A DNA stretch of 64,000 nt, taken from NCBI GenBank assembly GCA_030745835.1, contig JASLNU010000010.1:14201-78200 (forward strand), in the 5' to 3' direction. This DNA is from GCA-2687515 sp002687515. Its GTDB lineage: Bacteria; Pseudomonadota; Alphaproteobacteria; Rhodospirillales; UBA2165. The notes below the pieces were generated by a model. It saw only the letters and a program-made list of their open reading frames with translations. It had not been told where the DNA came from and did no database searches. Of the stretch, positions 1 to 9,803 are shown piece by piece. Position 1 is the stretch's first letter. Every line of letters begins with the position of its first letter. The position numbers were made by a program, and so were the translations under genes.

Positions 1-733
1 TCGGCAAACCGCCGAACACGCTGTCCAGCATGCGGGCCGTTTCATCCGCCGTGATGTCGCCGACCAGGCCGACCACCAGATTATCGCGGGCAATGCGCTG
101 AAGGGCGAACAGGCGCAGATCGGCAAGCTTGATCAGCGGCACCGTTTCAAGGCTGCCGTCGCTTGGGCGGCCATAGGGATGGTTCGGGAAAAACCGCTTC
201 ATCAGGGCGCGGCCTGCGATATCCCGCGGATTTTCGGCCGATCGCCGGAGACCCGAAAGGATTTGCCGGCGGACCCGCTCGACCGCCTTGGAATCGAAGC
301 GCGGCGCCGTCAGGGCTAGGCGGAAAAGGCGAAAGGCTTCGTCCCGGTTGGCGGTCAGGGTCCGCAAGGATCCGGTGAACTCGTCCCGGCCCGAGCCGAA
401 GCGGAGCGAGATCGACAGATCCTCCAGCTTGCGCTGGAATGCCTGGCTATCCAAATCGCCGGCGCCTTCGTCCAGGGTCGAGGCCACCAGATTGGCGAGC
501 CCTTCCTTGCCGGCCGGGTCGAGCGCGGAGCCGCCGCGAAAGGCGATCTTCATGGTGATGATCGGATTGGTGTGGTCCTCGACCAGCCATGCGGCCAGCC
601 CGGACGGGCTTTTCACTTGCTTGATTTCGATGGCGCCGGCCGGCGCCGCCGGCATCAGTCCGGCCAAGAGAAGCCCGGTAAAAACCATCGCCAGGCGCAA
701 GACCGGAAAATGAGAGCCAAAAATTCGCATCAT
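1..733 (-). CDS. M16 family peptidase-like protein, non-catalytic partner (partial, 3' end outside window)
   Basis: The reading frame starts with ATG at 731-733 and runs off the left edge, giving about 244 residues. It opens with a signal-peptide-like segment (LAMVFTGLLLAGLMPAAPAG), then a typical M16 N-terminal fold. Where active M16 enzymes carry HxxEH this protein has no such motif (the region reads VASTLDEGAG), so it is probably the inactive partner of the heterodimeric periplasmic M16 pair. It lies one base after the stop of the catalytic subunit, so the two are co-transcribed and probably translationally coupled. The family assignment is from sequence; the periplasmic location is inferred from the signal peptide. 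Confidence 0.85.
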   Translation of the reverse strand, partial: MMRIFGSHFPVLRLAMVFTGLLLAGLMPAAPAGAIEIKQVKSPSGLAAWLVEDHTNPIITMKIAFRGGSALDPAGKEGLANLVASTLDEGAGDLDSQAFQRKLEDLSISLRFGSGRDEFTGSLRTLTANRDEAFRLFRLALTAPRFDSKAVERVRRQILSGLRRSAENPRDIAGRALMKRFFPNHPYGRPSDGSLETVPLIKLADLRLFALQRIARDNLVVGLVGDITADETARMLDSVFGGLP

Positions 734-734
734 C

Positions 735-2102
735 TCAATTCCCCCGCCGCTTTTTGCCCGACAGCAACAGGCCGGTGACCGAGGATTTTGTGACCAACAC
801 CGAGCGCGCCGCCCGGTTGATCTGTTCGCGGGTTACGGCACCGATGCGCTCGGGCCAGCTTTCGACATCTTCAATGGTTTGCCCGGAGGCCAGCGCGGCA
901 CCCAAGGCGCGTGCCCCGCCGCGCGCCGAATCACGGGCGTAAACGGCGCTCGCCCGCATGCTGCGCTTGGCCCTTGCGACATCTTCGGCGCTGACGCTGG
1001 TGCTGGTCAACTTGGCGATTTCTTCTTCCACCGCGGTCTCTAGCGCGTCCATGGAAGTGCCCGGGCGCGGGCTGGCAAATATGGTAAAGCCGGTCGGTCC
1101 CATGGCGTCGCCGTCGTAATAGGCGCCGGCTGAGATGGCGATTTGCCGGTCGATGACCAGCGCCCGGTAAAGCCGGCTGGTGGCGCCGCCGCCGAAGATC
1201 TGAGCCAGAACCTGAAGCGGATAGACTTGGCTGCGCTTCCCTGATCCCAGGCTCGGCGCCAGATAGCGCCGCCGCCAGCTTGGCTGGCGGACGCGGGCGT
1301 CACGCAATTCGACGCGCCGGGCGGCTTCGTGCGGCGGCTCGGACGGGCGCGCGCGCTCCGGCACCTTTCCCGACGGGATCAGGCTGTAATATTTTATCGC
1401 CAGCGGGCGCAGCTCTTTTGCCGTGATGTCGCCGGCAACCACCAGGATGGCGTTATTGGGCAGGTACCATTTGTTGTAAAACGCCTTCAGGTCTTTTTGC
1501 GTGATCGCCTTGATCTCGTGTTCCCATCCGATGATCGGCTTTTGATATGGATGGTTAAGAAAAAAGGCGGCGTTGAATTGCTCCGCCAGGCGCGCCCCCG
1601 GCGAATTGCCGGTGCGCGAACGCCGTTCCTCGAGCACCACCTGGCGTTCGGTTTCGATTTCCTTTTTGTCGAGGATCAGGCCGCGCATGCGGTCGGCTTC
1701 GAGGCGCATGACGATTTCCAGCCGGTCGACCGCCACGGTCTGGTGGTAGGCGGTGTAATCCTGTGACGTGAAGGCGTTGTCGCGGCCGCCGTTACGGGCG
1801 ACGATCTTTGAAAATTCGCCTGATTTCAGCCGCCGGGTCGCCTTGAACATCAAATGCTCGAACATATGCGCGATGCCGGATTTACCCTTGGGTTTGTCGG
1901 CGGCGCCAACCTTGTACCAAACCATGTGGGTGACGACGGGGGCACGGTGATTGGGAATCACGACCACCTGCATGCCGTTACTCAAAGTAAATGTTTCCGG
2001 ATTGAAGACACCGGCGGATGCGGCCTGCCACGGCATCGCAGCCATAAGCGTTACGGGGATTGCCGCCGCAATCACGGCCTTAAATCGGTTCAAACGGGCC
2101 AT
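735..2102 (-). CDS. M16 family zinc metallopeptidase, catalytic subunit
   Basis: A 455-residue insulinase/processing-peptidase-family protein. The zinc motif HMFEH sits at residues 79-83, followed by the expected downstream acidic residues and a second M16 domain. The frame is open up to 2216, but the ATG at 2100-2102 is preferred because it places a clean signal peptide (hydrophobic stretch ending ASA at about residue 30) at the N-terminus; the upstream extension looks non-coding. It is followed after one base by the non-catalytic partner, the usual order for this periplasmic peptidase pair. Its substrate is not known from sequence. Confidence 0.9.
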   Translation of the reverse strand: MARLNRFKAVIAAAIPVTLMAAMPWQAASAGVFNPETFTLSNGMQVVVIPNHRAPVVTHMVWYKVGAADKPKGKSGIAHMFEHLMFKATRRLKSGEFSKIVARNGGRDNAFTSQDYTAYHQTVAVDRLEIVMRLEADRMRGLILDKKEIETERQVVLEERRSRTGNSPGARLAEQFNAAFFLNHPYQKPIIGWEHEIKAITQKDLKAFYNKWYLPNNAILVVAGDITAKELRPLAIKYYSLIPSGKVPERARPSEPPHEAARRVELRDARVRQPSWRRRYLAPSLGSGKRSQVYPLQVLAQIFGGGATSRLYRALVIDRQIAISAGAYYDGDAMGPTGFTIFASPRPGTSMDALETAVEEEIAKLTSTSVSAEDVARAKRSMRASAVYARDSARGGARALGAALASGQTIEDVESWPERIGAVTREQINRAARSVLVTKSSVTGLLLSGKKRRGN

Positions 2103-2262
2103 TGATGGAAAAATCCCAAATTCAATAATTCGCCGGCACAGCGCCGCATATTTAGGAACGCCGGACCTATTTCGAATATAGCCCATGGCGATGCGGTTCA
2201 AGCGAACTCGCGCCAAAGTGATGCGCCAGATTGGTGGGCGGTCCGGCTCCCGGCGGTCCGAT

Positions 2263-2883
2263 TTAGCGGAACACGCCCTCGAGCAGAGCCTTTTTCTTGC
2301 GCATAACGACCGGAATCTCGCCTTCGTTCAGCGGTCTTCCCTCGGCTTGGCTTTCGCGAATGCGCTGGCGTTCCGCCCGGGCATCGACGGAAATCCCAAA
2401 AGGCGGCTTCTCCCGCCAAAACAGCATCGAATCGGTCAAGCTGTCGGCTCCTTTGGCCAGGATCGCGCTTTCGCGGTTGACCTGACTGCGGATGTCGTTG
2501 CTGGCGTCAAGGGCCCCGGTGATGCGCAGCACCGAAAGCTCGCCCGGGCTCAGCCCGCTTAAGTTCGGCTTTCCACCTTGGCTGGTCGGTTGCCGTGGCC
2601 GCGGGCGTTGGCCAAGCGCGGCGCGGGCGCGGTCCCTCGGATTGACCGATTGCGGACGGTTCACCCCCGGTGCCGGCGGACGCAGGTTATAATCGGGCGG
2701 CAGGCTCAGCGGCGCGCGCTGGTAAACGGCGAATTCATCCGGCGCCTGCTTGGTCTGGCCCAAAGCCCGTTTGGTTTTTTCGCAGCCGGCGAGCAGCAAC
2801 ACCGCCGCCGCCAGTATGACGGCTCCACGAATCGGCGCAAATGTAATGCCCGATATTGGAAACATTTTAACCGATGTCTTCAT
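2263..2883 (-). CDS. DUF3035-type outer-membrane lipoprotein, BamF-like
   Basis: A 206-residue lipoprotein: a hydrophobic N-terminus ends in the lipobox LAGC with the lipidated Cys at residue 34. After it comes the sequence APDEFAV...APLSLPPDYNLRPP, which I recognise as the hallmark of DUF3035 proteins, alphaproteobacterial lipoproteins linked to the BAM outer-membrane assembly complex. The rest is low-complexity and Arg/Pro-rich. Two starts are possible: ATG at 2881-2883 (chosen; normal signal length) or GTG at 2899-2901, which would overlap the lspA stop by GTGA. It lies directly downstream of lspA, whose product would process its own signal peptide. The BamF role is family knowledge, not shown here. 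Confidence 0.75.
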   Translation of the reverse strand: MKTSVKMFPISGITFAPIRGAVILAAAVLLLAGCEKTKRALGQTKQAPDEFAVYQRAPLSLPPDYNLRPPAPGVNRPQSVNPRDRARAALGQRPRPRQPTSQGGKPNLSGLSPGELSVLRITGALDASNDIRSQVNRESAILAKGADSLTDSMLFWREKPPFGISVDARAERQRIRESQAEGRPLNEGEIPVVMRKKKALLEGVFR

Positions 2884-2897
2884 TGGTCGGCCCGAAT

Positions 2898-3395
2898 TCA
2901 CGCATCATCCATATTATTACGCTGCCGGCCCCGTGCAAATAGGTAATCCAAAATTAATATGGCGGCGCCCACCGTGATGAAGCTGTCGGCGCCGTTGAAA
3001 GCCGGCCAATGATAGCCGCCGAGGTGAAAATCAAGAAAATCGGCAACCGCCCGATGCAGCGCCCGGTCGATAACATTTCCCAGCGCGCCGCCGATAATCA
3101 GGCCCAGCGCCGCCGCCATCATTCGGTTTTCGGCCTTATAGAGCCAGCGGAGCAGATAGATCACGATGGCGATGGCGAGCACCGACAGGATGACGGCGTT
3201 GAAATCGCCGTCATCGTTGAAAAGGCCGAAGCTGATTCCCCGGTTCCAGGTTAAGACGATATTGAAGAACGGCGTCACCGGAATGATTTGCGGCGGCTGC
3301 ATGACGAAAGCCAGTATCCACCATTTGCTGGCTTGATCGGCGATGATGGCCAGACCGGCAATGCCCAGGCCGAAGCGGAAATGATTGATTTGCAC
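2898..3395 (-). CDS. lspA: Lipoprotein signal peptidase (signal peptidase II)
   Basis: A 165-residue inner-membrane aspartyl protease that cleaves prolipoproteins at the lipobox. Four hydrophobic segments are visible, with the conserved NRGISFG loop and both catalytic aspartates in the family motifs GNVIDR and FNGADSFI. A longer frame reaches 3452, but that would overlap ileS by 52 bases. The GTG at 3393-3395, five bases after the ileS stop, gives the usual family length and a normal N-terminus. It sits in a ribF-ileS-lspA operon, a common alphaproteobacterial order. Confidence 0.95.
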   Translation of the reverse strand: MQINHFRFGLGIAGLAIIADQASKWWILAFVMQPPQIIPVTPFFNIVLTWNRGISFGLFNDDGDFNAVILSVLAIAIVIYLLRWLYKAENRMMAAALGLIIGGALGNVIDRALHRAVADFLDFHLGGYHWPAFNGADSFITVGAAILILDYLFARGRQRNNMDDA

Positions 3396-3400
3396 GGGCG

Positions 3401-6223
3401 CTATTCTGCCGCCGCCGGAAAATGGGCGACCGCGTCGGCGCAGCGGCCGCAAATGCCGTCATCGCCGCCGGCGGCACCGCTAACTTCCGGCAAGATGCGG
3501 TAACAACGGACGCATTTGTCGCCGTCGGCGCTGCCGCTAACCACCGCGACGCCGGGCACGTCGTCCAGGGTGAAGGCGCCGTCCGGCGCGTCACCGGTTG
3601 CCAGCGTCGCGTCCGAGGTTATGAAAATCTCGGCGCAATCGATGCCGTCGAAGATGGTTGCGATGCCGTCCTTGAGATAGACCGTGGGATGCGCCTCGAG
3701 GCTGGATCCGATGCGCTTTTCGGCGCGCTCGATTTCCAGCGCCCCGGTCGCCACGCGCCTGACATTCCTGATTTTTTCCCATTTTTCGGCCAGCACCGGA
3801 TCGTGCCAGCTGCCCGGAAGCTCGGGGAATTGCTGCAGATGCACGCTGCCCTCTTCATCGGCGTAGCGCGCCAGCCAGGCTTCCTCGGCGGTGAAGCAGA
3901 GGATCGGCGCCAGCCAGCGTACCAGGCAATCGTAAATATGATCGAGCGTGGTGCGCGCCGCCCGCCGTTTCGGCGCATCGGCGCGGTCGCAATAGAGCGA
4001 ATCCTTGCGGATATCCAAATAGAAAGCAGACAACTCGTTGGCGCAGAAATTGTGCAGCTCGGTGAAAATCTGGTGGTAATCGAAGCGGGCGCCGGCATCG
4101 GTGATCATGGTTCCCAATTCGTGCAGGCGGTGCAGCACCCAGCGTTCCAGTTCCGGCATCTCGGCTTCGGGTAATTTCTCGGCCGCGTCGAAATTGGCCA
4201 AATTGCCCAACAGGAAGCGCAAGGTGTTGCGCAGGCGGCGGTAGCTGTCGGTCTGCTGCTTGATGATTTCGGGGCCGAAGCGCGGCTCTTCGGTATAATC
4301 GGTGCCGACCACCCAGAGGCGCAATATATCGGCCCCGTTCTGGGCGATCACATCCTGGGGCGACAGCGCGTTGCCGCCCGATTTCGACATCTTGTCGCCC
4401 TTTTCATCGAGCACGAAGCCGTGCGTCAGCACCGCCTCATAGGGCGCCCGCCCGCGCGTGCCGCAGGATTCCAGCAGCGACGAATGAAACCAGCCGCGAT
4501 GCTGGTCCGAACCTTCCAGGTACATCGACGCCGGCCATTCCAGATCGTCCCGTTGTTCGAGAACGAAGCTGTGGGTGGCGCCCGAATCGAACCAGACATC
4601 CAGGATATCGGTCACCTGTTCGTAATCGTCCGGATCGTAACCATCGCCGAGGAAACGGGCCGGCTTTGATGTGAACCAGACATCGGCGCCCTCGGCCTCG
4701 ACCGCTTCGACGATGCGCGCCAGCACGTTTTCGTCGCGCAACGGCTCGCCCGATTTCTTGTCGACGAACACGGTAATCGGCACGCCCCAGGCGCGCTGCC
4801 GCGAGACGCACCAGTCGGGCCGGGTTTCGATCATGCCGCGCAAGCGCGTGCGCCCGGATTCTGGGTAAAATTCGGTCTCCTCGATGGCCGCCAGCGCCTT
4901 GGCGCGCAATTCGCCCGCGTCCATGGAAATGAACCATTGCGGCGTGTTGCGGAAGATCAGCGGCGCCTTGGAACGCCAGGAGTGGGGATAGGAATGGCGC
5001 AGCTTGCCCTTGGCCAGCAGCTTCTCGGCGCCCGCCAGCGCCTCGATCACCACCGGGTCGGCCTTGAACACATGGGTGCCGGCCAGCAACGGCACATGGT
5101 CCAGGAACAGCCCTTCGTCGCCGACCGTTTCGGGGACGGCGATGCCGTTGGCGACGCCCAGTTCCCAGTCGTCGGCGCCGTGCCCGGGGGCGACATGAAC
5201 AAAGCCGGTGCCGGTTTCCATTTCGACGAAATCGCCGGCCAGCAGCGGCACCTCGAAATTGTAACCCTGGCCCCGGAACGGGTGGGAGCAGACGGTGCCG
5301 GCAAGGTCGGTGCCGGTGAATTCGGCGGTCACCAAGTACCCGCTTATGCCGGTTACGTTCAAGAACCGTTCGAGCAGCGCCGCCGCGACCACCAGGCTCT
5401 CGCCAACCTTGGCCTGGCTTTCATCGGTCACCTCGCGAACTTCGACGGCAACGTAACTGTCGGAACCGCTGTAGGCGATGGCCCGGTTGCCGGGGATGGT
5501 CCAGGGCGTCGTCGTCCAGATGACCACCGATGCGCCGTCCAATTCGGGCCTGGAAGCATTGATCACCGGGAAGCGCACCCAGATGGTGTTGGAGGTATGC
5601 TCGTGGTATTCCACCTCGGCTTCGGCGAGGGCGGTTTTTTCGACCACCGACCACATCACCGGCTTCGACCCCTGGTAAAGCCCGCCATTCATAATGAAGG
5701 TGCCGAGCTCGCGCACGATCTGTGCCTCGGCGGCGAAGGTCATGGTGGTATAGGGTTTGTCCCAGTCGCCGATGACGCCGAGGCGCTTGAATTCCTCGCG
5801 CTGGACATCGATCCAATGGCTGGCGAATTCGCGGCATTCGTTTCGGAACTCGACAATCGGAACTTGATCCTTGTCCTGTTTGTTGCCCCGGTATTTTTCC
5901 TCGATCTTCCATTCGATGGGCAGGCCGTGGCAATCCCAGCCGGGCACATAGTTGGCATCCTTGCCGGTCATCTGCTGGCTGCGTACTACCACATCTTTGA
6001 GGATTTTGTTCAATGCATGGCCGATATGCAGGTGCCCGTTGGCATAGGGCGGCCCGTCATGCAGGATGAATTTTTCGCGGCCCTTGGATTGTTCGCGCAA
6101 GCGTTTGTAAAGGTCCAGCCTGGCCCAGCGTTCAAGCAATTCCGGCTCGCGCTTGGCCAGTCCGGCTTTCATCGGAAAGTCGGTCCTCGGCAGGTAAACG
6201 GTCGATTTAAGATCCACACTCAT
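3401..6223 (-). CDS. ileS: Isoleucyl-tRNA synthetase
   Basis: A 940-residue class I aminoacyl-tRNA synthetase charging tRNA-Ile with isoleucine in the cytoplasm. HIGH is at residues 66-69, KMSKS follows ALTHGFVLDEKGD in the second half, and the C-terminus carries a zinc-binding pair CVRC / CGRC. The CP1 editing domain between them is complete. The frame is open to 6274, but the ATG at 6221-6223 is the start because it overlaps the ribF stop as ATGA and gives the standard N-terminus (MSVDLKSTVYLP). Full length, no anomalies. Confidence 0.98.
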   Translation of the reverse strand: MSVDLKSTVYLPRTDFPMKAGLAKREPELLERWARLDLYKRLREQSKGREKFILHDGPPYANGHLHIGHALNKILKDVVVRSQQMTGKDANYVPGWDCHGLPIEWKIEEKYRGNKQDKDQVPIVEFRNECREFASHWIDVQREEFKRLGVIGDWDKPYTTMTFAAEAQIVRELGTFIMNGGLYQGSKPVMWSVVEKTALAEAEVEYHEHTSNTIWVRFPVINASRPELDGASVVIWTTTPWTIPGNRAIAYSGSDSYVAVEVREVTDESQAKVGESLVVAAALLERFLNVTGISGYLVTAEFTGTDLAGTVCSHPFRGQGYNFEVPLLAGDFVEMETGTGFVHVAPGHGADDWELGVANGIAVPETVGDEGLFLDHVPLLAGTHVFKADPVVIEALAGAEKLLAKGKLRHSYPHSWRSKAPLIFRNTPQWFISMDAGELRAKALAAIEETEFYPESGRTRLRGMIETRPDWCVSRQRAWGVPITVFVDKKSGEPLRDENVLARIVEAVEAEGADVWFTSKPARFLGDGYDPDDYEQVTDILDVWFDSGATHSFVLEQRDDLEWPASMYLEGSDQHRGWFHSSLLESCGTRGRAPYEAVLTHGFVLDEKGDKMSKSGGNALSPQDVIAQNGADILRLWVVGTDYTEEPRFGPEIIKQQTDSYRRLRNTLRFLLGNLANFDAAEKLPEAEMPELERWVLHRLHELGTMITDAGARFDYHQIFTELHNFCANELSAFYLDIRKDSLYCDRADAPKRRAARTTLDHIYDCLVRWLAPILCFTAEEAWLARYADEEGSVHLQQFPELPGSWHDPVLAEKWEKIRNVRRVATGALEIERAEKRIGSSLEAHPTVYLKDGIATIFDGIDCAEIFITSDATLATGDAPDGAFTLDDVPGVAVVSGSADGDKCVRCYRILPEVSGAAGGDDGICGRCADAVAHFPAAAE

Positions 6224-7179
6224 GACGCGGTTTTCCAGTTTCCGGCGGCCAGCCGGTTCCTCGCTTCCTGGCAATCCTTTTTAATCTGCGCCTTGAGCGC
6301 GTCGATGCCGTCGAACTTCCGTTCGGCCCGCAAAAAATCGATCAGAGCCACGCGCAAATGCTTGCCGTAGATATCCTGATCGAAGTCGAACAAATGGGCC
6401 TCGAGGACGGGTCGCTCGCCGTCGAAAGTAGGTCTATAGCCCAAATTCGCGACGCCGTCATGCCAAACCGTGTCGGCGCCGCTATCGATACCGGCGCGAA
6501 TGGCGTAAACGCCGAGCGCCGGGCGCATGTTGGAATCAAGCTCGATATTGGCGGTCGGAAAGCCGATATGACGGCCGCGTTCGTCGCCATGGGCGACGCG
6601 GCCCTCGATCTCATATGGGTGGCCCAAAAGCCGGCCGGCGTCGGCGGGTCTGGCATCGAACAGATATTGGCGGATACGGGTCGAGGAAATAATCTCGCCG
6701 CTATCGTCGCGGACTTCCGATATGCTTTCGGTCCCGAACCCCATTTCGGCGCCGCGCGCCGCCAGATAGTCCGCCGTTCCCAGCCGCTTGTGCCCGAACA
6801 CGAATTCATGACCGGACACAATATGCCGCGCCCCGAACCCCCCGATCAGCACAGTTTCAACGAATTCCCCGGCCGGCATGCGCGCCAGCTGCTGATCGAA
6901 ATGCAGGACCACAATGAAATCCACGCCCAAGGCCTCGATCTGGCGCACCTTGATATGGAAGGGGGTCAGCCGGAACGGCGGCGCGCTTTTGTCGAACAGC
7001 ATGCGCGGATGCGGCTCGAAGGTCAGCACGCCCCACGGAACATTGCCCGCGCGCGCGGCAATGCCGGCGGTGTTGATCACCTTCTGGTGGCCCAAATGCA
7101 GGCCGTCGAAGTTGCCGATGGCGATGGCGCCGCCCTTGTGCTGGGCCGCGATTTCGCCTGAATGCCGGTAGATTCGCAT
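6220..7179 (-). CDS. ribF: Bifunctional riboflavin kinase / FAD synthetase
   Basis: A 319-residue enzyme converting riboflavin to FMN and then FAD. The N-terminal nucleotidyltransferase domain has GNFDGLHLGH near residue 25, and the C-terminal kinase domain has the RGRHIGFPTANI signature. The ATG at 7177-7179 is chosen over the upstream ATG at 7198-7200 because the family usually begins just before the first beta strand (MRIYRHSG). Its stop overlaps the ileS start by four bases, so the genes are translationally coupled. Confidence 0.96.
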   Translation of the reverse strand: MRIYRHSGEIAAQHKGGAIAIGNFDGLHLGHQKVINTAGIAARAGNVPWGVLTFEPHPRMLFDKSAPPFRLTPFHIKVRQIEALGVDFIVVLHFDQQLARMPAGEFVETVLIGGFGARHIVSGHEFVFGHKRLGTADYLAARGAEMGFGTESISEVRDDSGEIISSTRIRQYLFDARPADAGRLLGHPYEIEGRVAHGDERGRHIGFPTANIELDSNMRPALGVYAIRAGIDSGADTVWHDGVANLGYRPTFDGERPVLEAHLFDFDQDIYGKHLRVALIDFLRAERKFDGIDALKAQIKKDCQEARNRLAAGNWKTAS

Positions 7180-7212
7180 GGGCCGGGAAAGTGTCAGCAC
7201 GCCCCGGTCGGG

Positions 7213-8652
7213 TCAAGCTGGAATATCGCCCGCCCCTGGATCGATGGGCGGTTCGATGGGCAGGCCGGCCGATACGGCAAATAGCGCCTCCATCGCCGAG
7301 GCCTGGGAAAGAAGCCGCGCCTCCTCGCCATTCGCCGCAACCAGTTGCAGGCCGACGGGCAGACCGCTGCCTGTAAAACCGCATGGCAGCGACAGCACCG
7401 GACAGGCGGTGAGGGTGATGCAATAGGTGATGGCGATCCATTCGATGTAGTTGTCGAACGTGACGTCGCCAATGCGGTCGACATAACGGATGGTCACGTC
7501 GAAAGGCGGCACCGGCGCCGCCGGACACAGGAGCAGGTCATAGTGCCCGAGAAACTCCGCGACGCGCGATATAAGGGCGCCGCGCGCGGTTTCGGCCTTG
7601 GCGATATCCTCGGCGCTGAGGGCCAGGCCCTTTTCGGCGTTCCAGATGATCTCCGGCTTGAATTTATCCGGGTGGCTGCGCATCAGATCGACGTGGTTGC
7701 CGGCGAACCGGGCGGCGCGCAGGGTCTGGAAGGTCTCGCCGGCATCGCTGAAATCCGGCGAAATCTCTTCCACCTGAACCCCCTCGGCCTCCAGCCTCAG
7801 GGCGGCGCGCCGGCAGATATCAGCGATTTCCGGATCCACCGGCAGGCAGCCGAGATCGGGGGTGAAGGCAATTTTGTTGGGCAGCCGGGGGGTGTCGGCG
7901 GCCGCCAGGAATGGCGTTTGCGGCGCGTTTAGAGACAGGATGTCGCCCGCGTGGCGGCCGGCCATGGCGTCCAAAAACAGGCCGGTGTCGCGCACATCGC
8001 GGCCCATCGGACCACTGACGCCGAGGGTATCGTAGGGATTGGCGGCGGTGCGCGCGACGCGCCCCGGGCTCGGCCTTAATCCGACCACCGAACAGAAGCT
8101 GGCCGGCGTGCGCAAGCTGCCGCCGAGGTCCGAGCCGGTCGCCAGCCAGACCTGTCCGGTGGCCAGCGCCACCGCCGATCCGCCCGACGAGCCGCCGCAG
8201 GTGAGGGCCAAGTTCCAGGGGTTGAGCGTCGCGCCGAACACTTCGTTGAAGGTGTTGGCGCCGGCGCCGAATTCGGGGGTGTTGGATTTGGCGATGACCA
8301 GCGCGCCGCGCCGTTCCAGCATCTCGACGGTGATATCGGACTGTTCCGGAATATTATCGGCGAATATGGGCGAGCCGAAGGTGGTGCGCACCCCGGCGAC
8401 GTTGCTTAGATCCTTGACCGCGATCGGCAGGCCGGCCAGCCAGCCGGGGGCATCGGTGTCGGCGTTCGGCCCGCCGAGGTTTTCGGCGGCTTGCCGCGCC
8501 CGCTCCGCGCACAATGTCGGCAGGGCGTTCAATTTGGCATCGACGGCTTCGATGCGGGCCAGCGCGGCATCGATTAGCTGGCCGGGGGTCACCTCGCCCT
8601 TTTTCAAAAGGGCGACGATCTGGCGCGCGGTTTTTGCGATCAATTCATCCAT
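7213..8652 (-). CDS. Amidase (amidase signature family)
   Basis: A 479-residue amidase signature enzyme. The Ser-cisSer-Lys triad is visible: Lys in PIAVKDLSN, the glycine/serine-rich loop CGGSSGGSAVALATG, and the nucleophile loop SDLGGSLRTPA. Length and motifs fit general amidases that hydrolyse carboxamides to acid and ammonia. There is no gatB beside it, so it is not an obvious GatA. It lies 33 bases upstream of ribF on the same strand and may be read with that operon. Substrate cannot be predicted. Confidence 0.92.
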   Translation of the reverse strand: MDELIAKTARQIVALLKKGEVTPGQLIDAALARIEAVDAKLNALPTLCAERARQAAENLGGPNADTDAPGWLAGLPIAVKDLSNVAGVRTTFGSPIFADNIPEQSDITVEMLERRGALVIAKSNTPEFGAGANTFNEVFGATLNPWNLALTCGGSSGGSAVALATGQVWLATGSDLGGSLRTPASFCSVVGLRPSPGRVARTAANPYDTLGVSGPMGRDVRDTGLFLDAMAGRHAGDILSLNAPQTPFLAAADTPRLPNKIAFTPDLGCLPVDPEIADICRRAALRLEAEGVQVEEISPDFSDAGETFQTLRAARFAGNHVDLMRSHPDKFKPEIIWNAEKGLALSAEDIAKAETARGALISRVAEFLGHYDLLLCPAAPVPPFDVTIRYVDRIGDVTFDNYIEWIAITYCITLTACPVLSLPCGFTGSGLPVGLQLVAANGEEARLLSQASAMEALFAVSAGLPIEPPIDPGAGDIPA

Positions 8653-8708
8653 GTCTTGAAGTTACCTTGCGCTTGCGACTATTGATTCGCCCCTTATTAA
8701 TCATTTTG

Positions 8709-8721
8709 GGTAGACTCTACC
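8709..8721. promoter_or_regulatory. Perfect 13-nt palindrome in the amidase / M23 peptidase divergent region
   Basis: The divergent gap (8653-8759) contains GGTAGACTCTACC, six-base perfect arms around one central base. It lies about 38 bases upstream of the M23 start. It could be an operator half-turn pair or a small hairpin; no family is assigned. Confidence 0.3.
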
Positions 8722-8759
8722 ATCTAAGATGAGACTCGCCATTGCATGCAGAGGAACAG

Positions 8760-9803
8760 GTGCCGAAAAAATTAATCCTGATAGCCGGTCTTCCGGTTTT
8801 TGTTGCCCTTGCCGCCGCGCTGCCAATAAAGGCCGGTGCCGGACAGCCTGATATTCCATTCGCCGAAAATAAATCTATTTCACTGCCCATCGACTGTACG
8901 CCGGGCACCGATTGCTGGCTGCCAAACTATGTGGATGCCGACCCCGGCGCGGGAGCCAGCGATTATACCGGCGGCGTACGCACCTATGATGGACATAAAG
9001 GCGTCGATTTTGCCATCCGTGACCGGCGGGCCATGGCGCGCGGTGTAAGCGTGCTGGCCGCCGCCGCCGGCGTCGTCATGGCCATCCGCGACGACATGCC
9101 CGATATCAATTTTAAATTACTGAAACCGAAGGCGCTGAAGGGCAAGGAATGCGGCAACGCCGTTGTTGTCCGCCATGATGCGGACTGGCGCACCCAGTAC
9201 TGCCACATGCGCGAAGGCAGCATCCGGGTCCGAAAGGGCCAGCGGATCAAGGCCGGCACGCGGCTCGGCCTGGTCGGGCTGTCGGGCAAGTCGGAATTTC
9301 CGCATCTGCATTTCATGATCTTTTACAAGGGTGTTCAGGTCGATCCGTTTACCGGCAGATCGATAAAAACCGGCGACAAGGTCGGTCCGCCCCTTTGGCA
9401 AGCCGCCGCCCGCGCGCGATTGCCCTATCGCGCCACCAATATCTACCACGCCGGGTTTTCCGCCGAGAAGCCGCGCTTTATAGCGGCGCGCCGGGGCGAT
9501 TACCGTTCGGATAAATTGGCATCCCCGGTCAAGACCCTGTTCGTGTGGATGGATATCTTCGGCATCCATAACGCAGACAGGTTGACCCTGCGACTGTTTG
9601 GGCCCGATGGCACGCAACAGGCGGAGCGCCGGGTCAACATGAAGCTAAAAAAGCCTCGTGCGCGACAATTCCTTCAGTTCGGTTTCAAGCATCCGCGCGG
9701 GACCTGGCCGGCCGGCGCATATCGCGGCGAAATGATCCTGAGCCGCCAATTATCGGATGGATTGAAGACCTATCGCGCATCCCGGCGCGTCACCATCAAC
9801 TAG
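8760..9803 (+). CDS. M23 family metallopeptidase (LytM-type), exported
   Basis: A 347-residue exported protein with a LytM/M23 domain. The zinc ligands are visible in GHKGVDF (about residue 80) and HLHFMIF (about residue 180). It probably cleaves peptidoglycan cross-links in the periplasm; the C-terminal 130 residues form a separate domain I do not recognise. GTG at 8760-8762 is chosen because GAGGAA lies four to five bases upstream and the signal peptide then begins at its charged MPKK. A TTG at 8742 is in frame but has no ribosome site of its own. The stop overlaps the stop of the convergent EamA gene within a shared CTAG. Confidence 0.9.
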   Translation: MPKKLILIAGLPVFVALAAALPIKAGAGQPDIPFAENKSISLPIDCTPGTDCWLPNYVDADPGAGASDYTGGVRTYDGHKGVDFAIRDRRAMARGVSVLAAAAGVVMAIRDDMPDINFKLLKPKALKGKECGNAVVVRHDADWRTQYCHMREGSIRVRKGQRIKAGTRLGLVGLSGKSEFPHLHFMIFYKGVQVDPFTGRSIKTGDKVGPPLWQAAARARLPYRATNIYHAGFSAEKPRFIAARRGDYRSDKLASPVKTLFVWMDIFGIHNADRLTLRLFGPDGTQQAERRVNMKLKKPRARQFLQFGFKHPRGTWPAGAYRGEMILSRQLSDGLKTYRASRRVTIN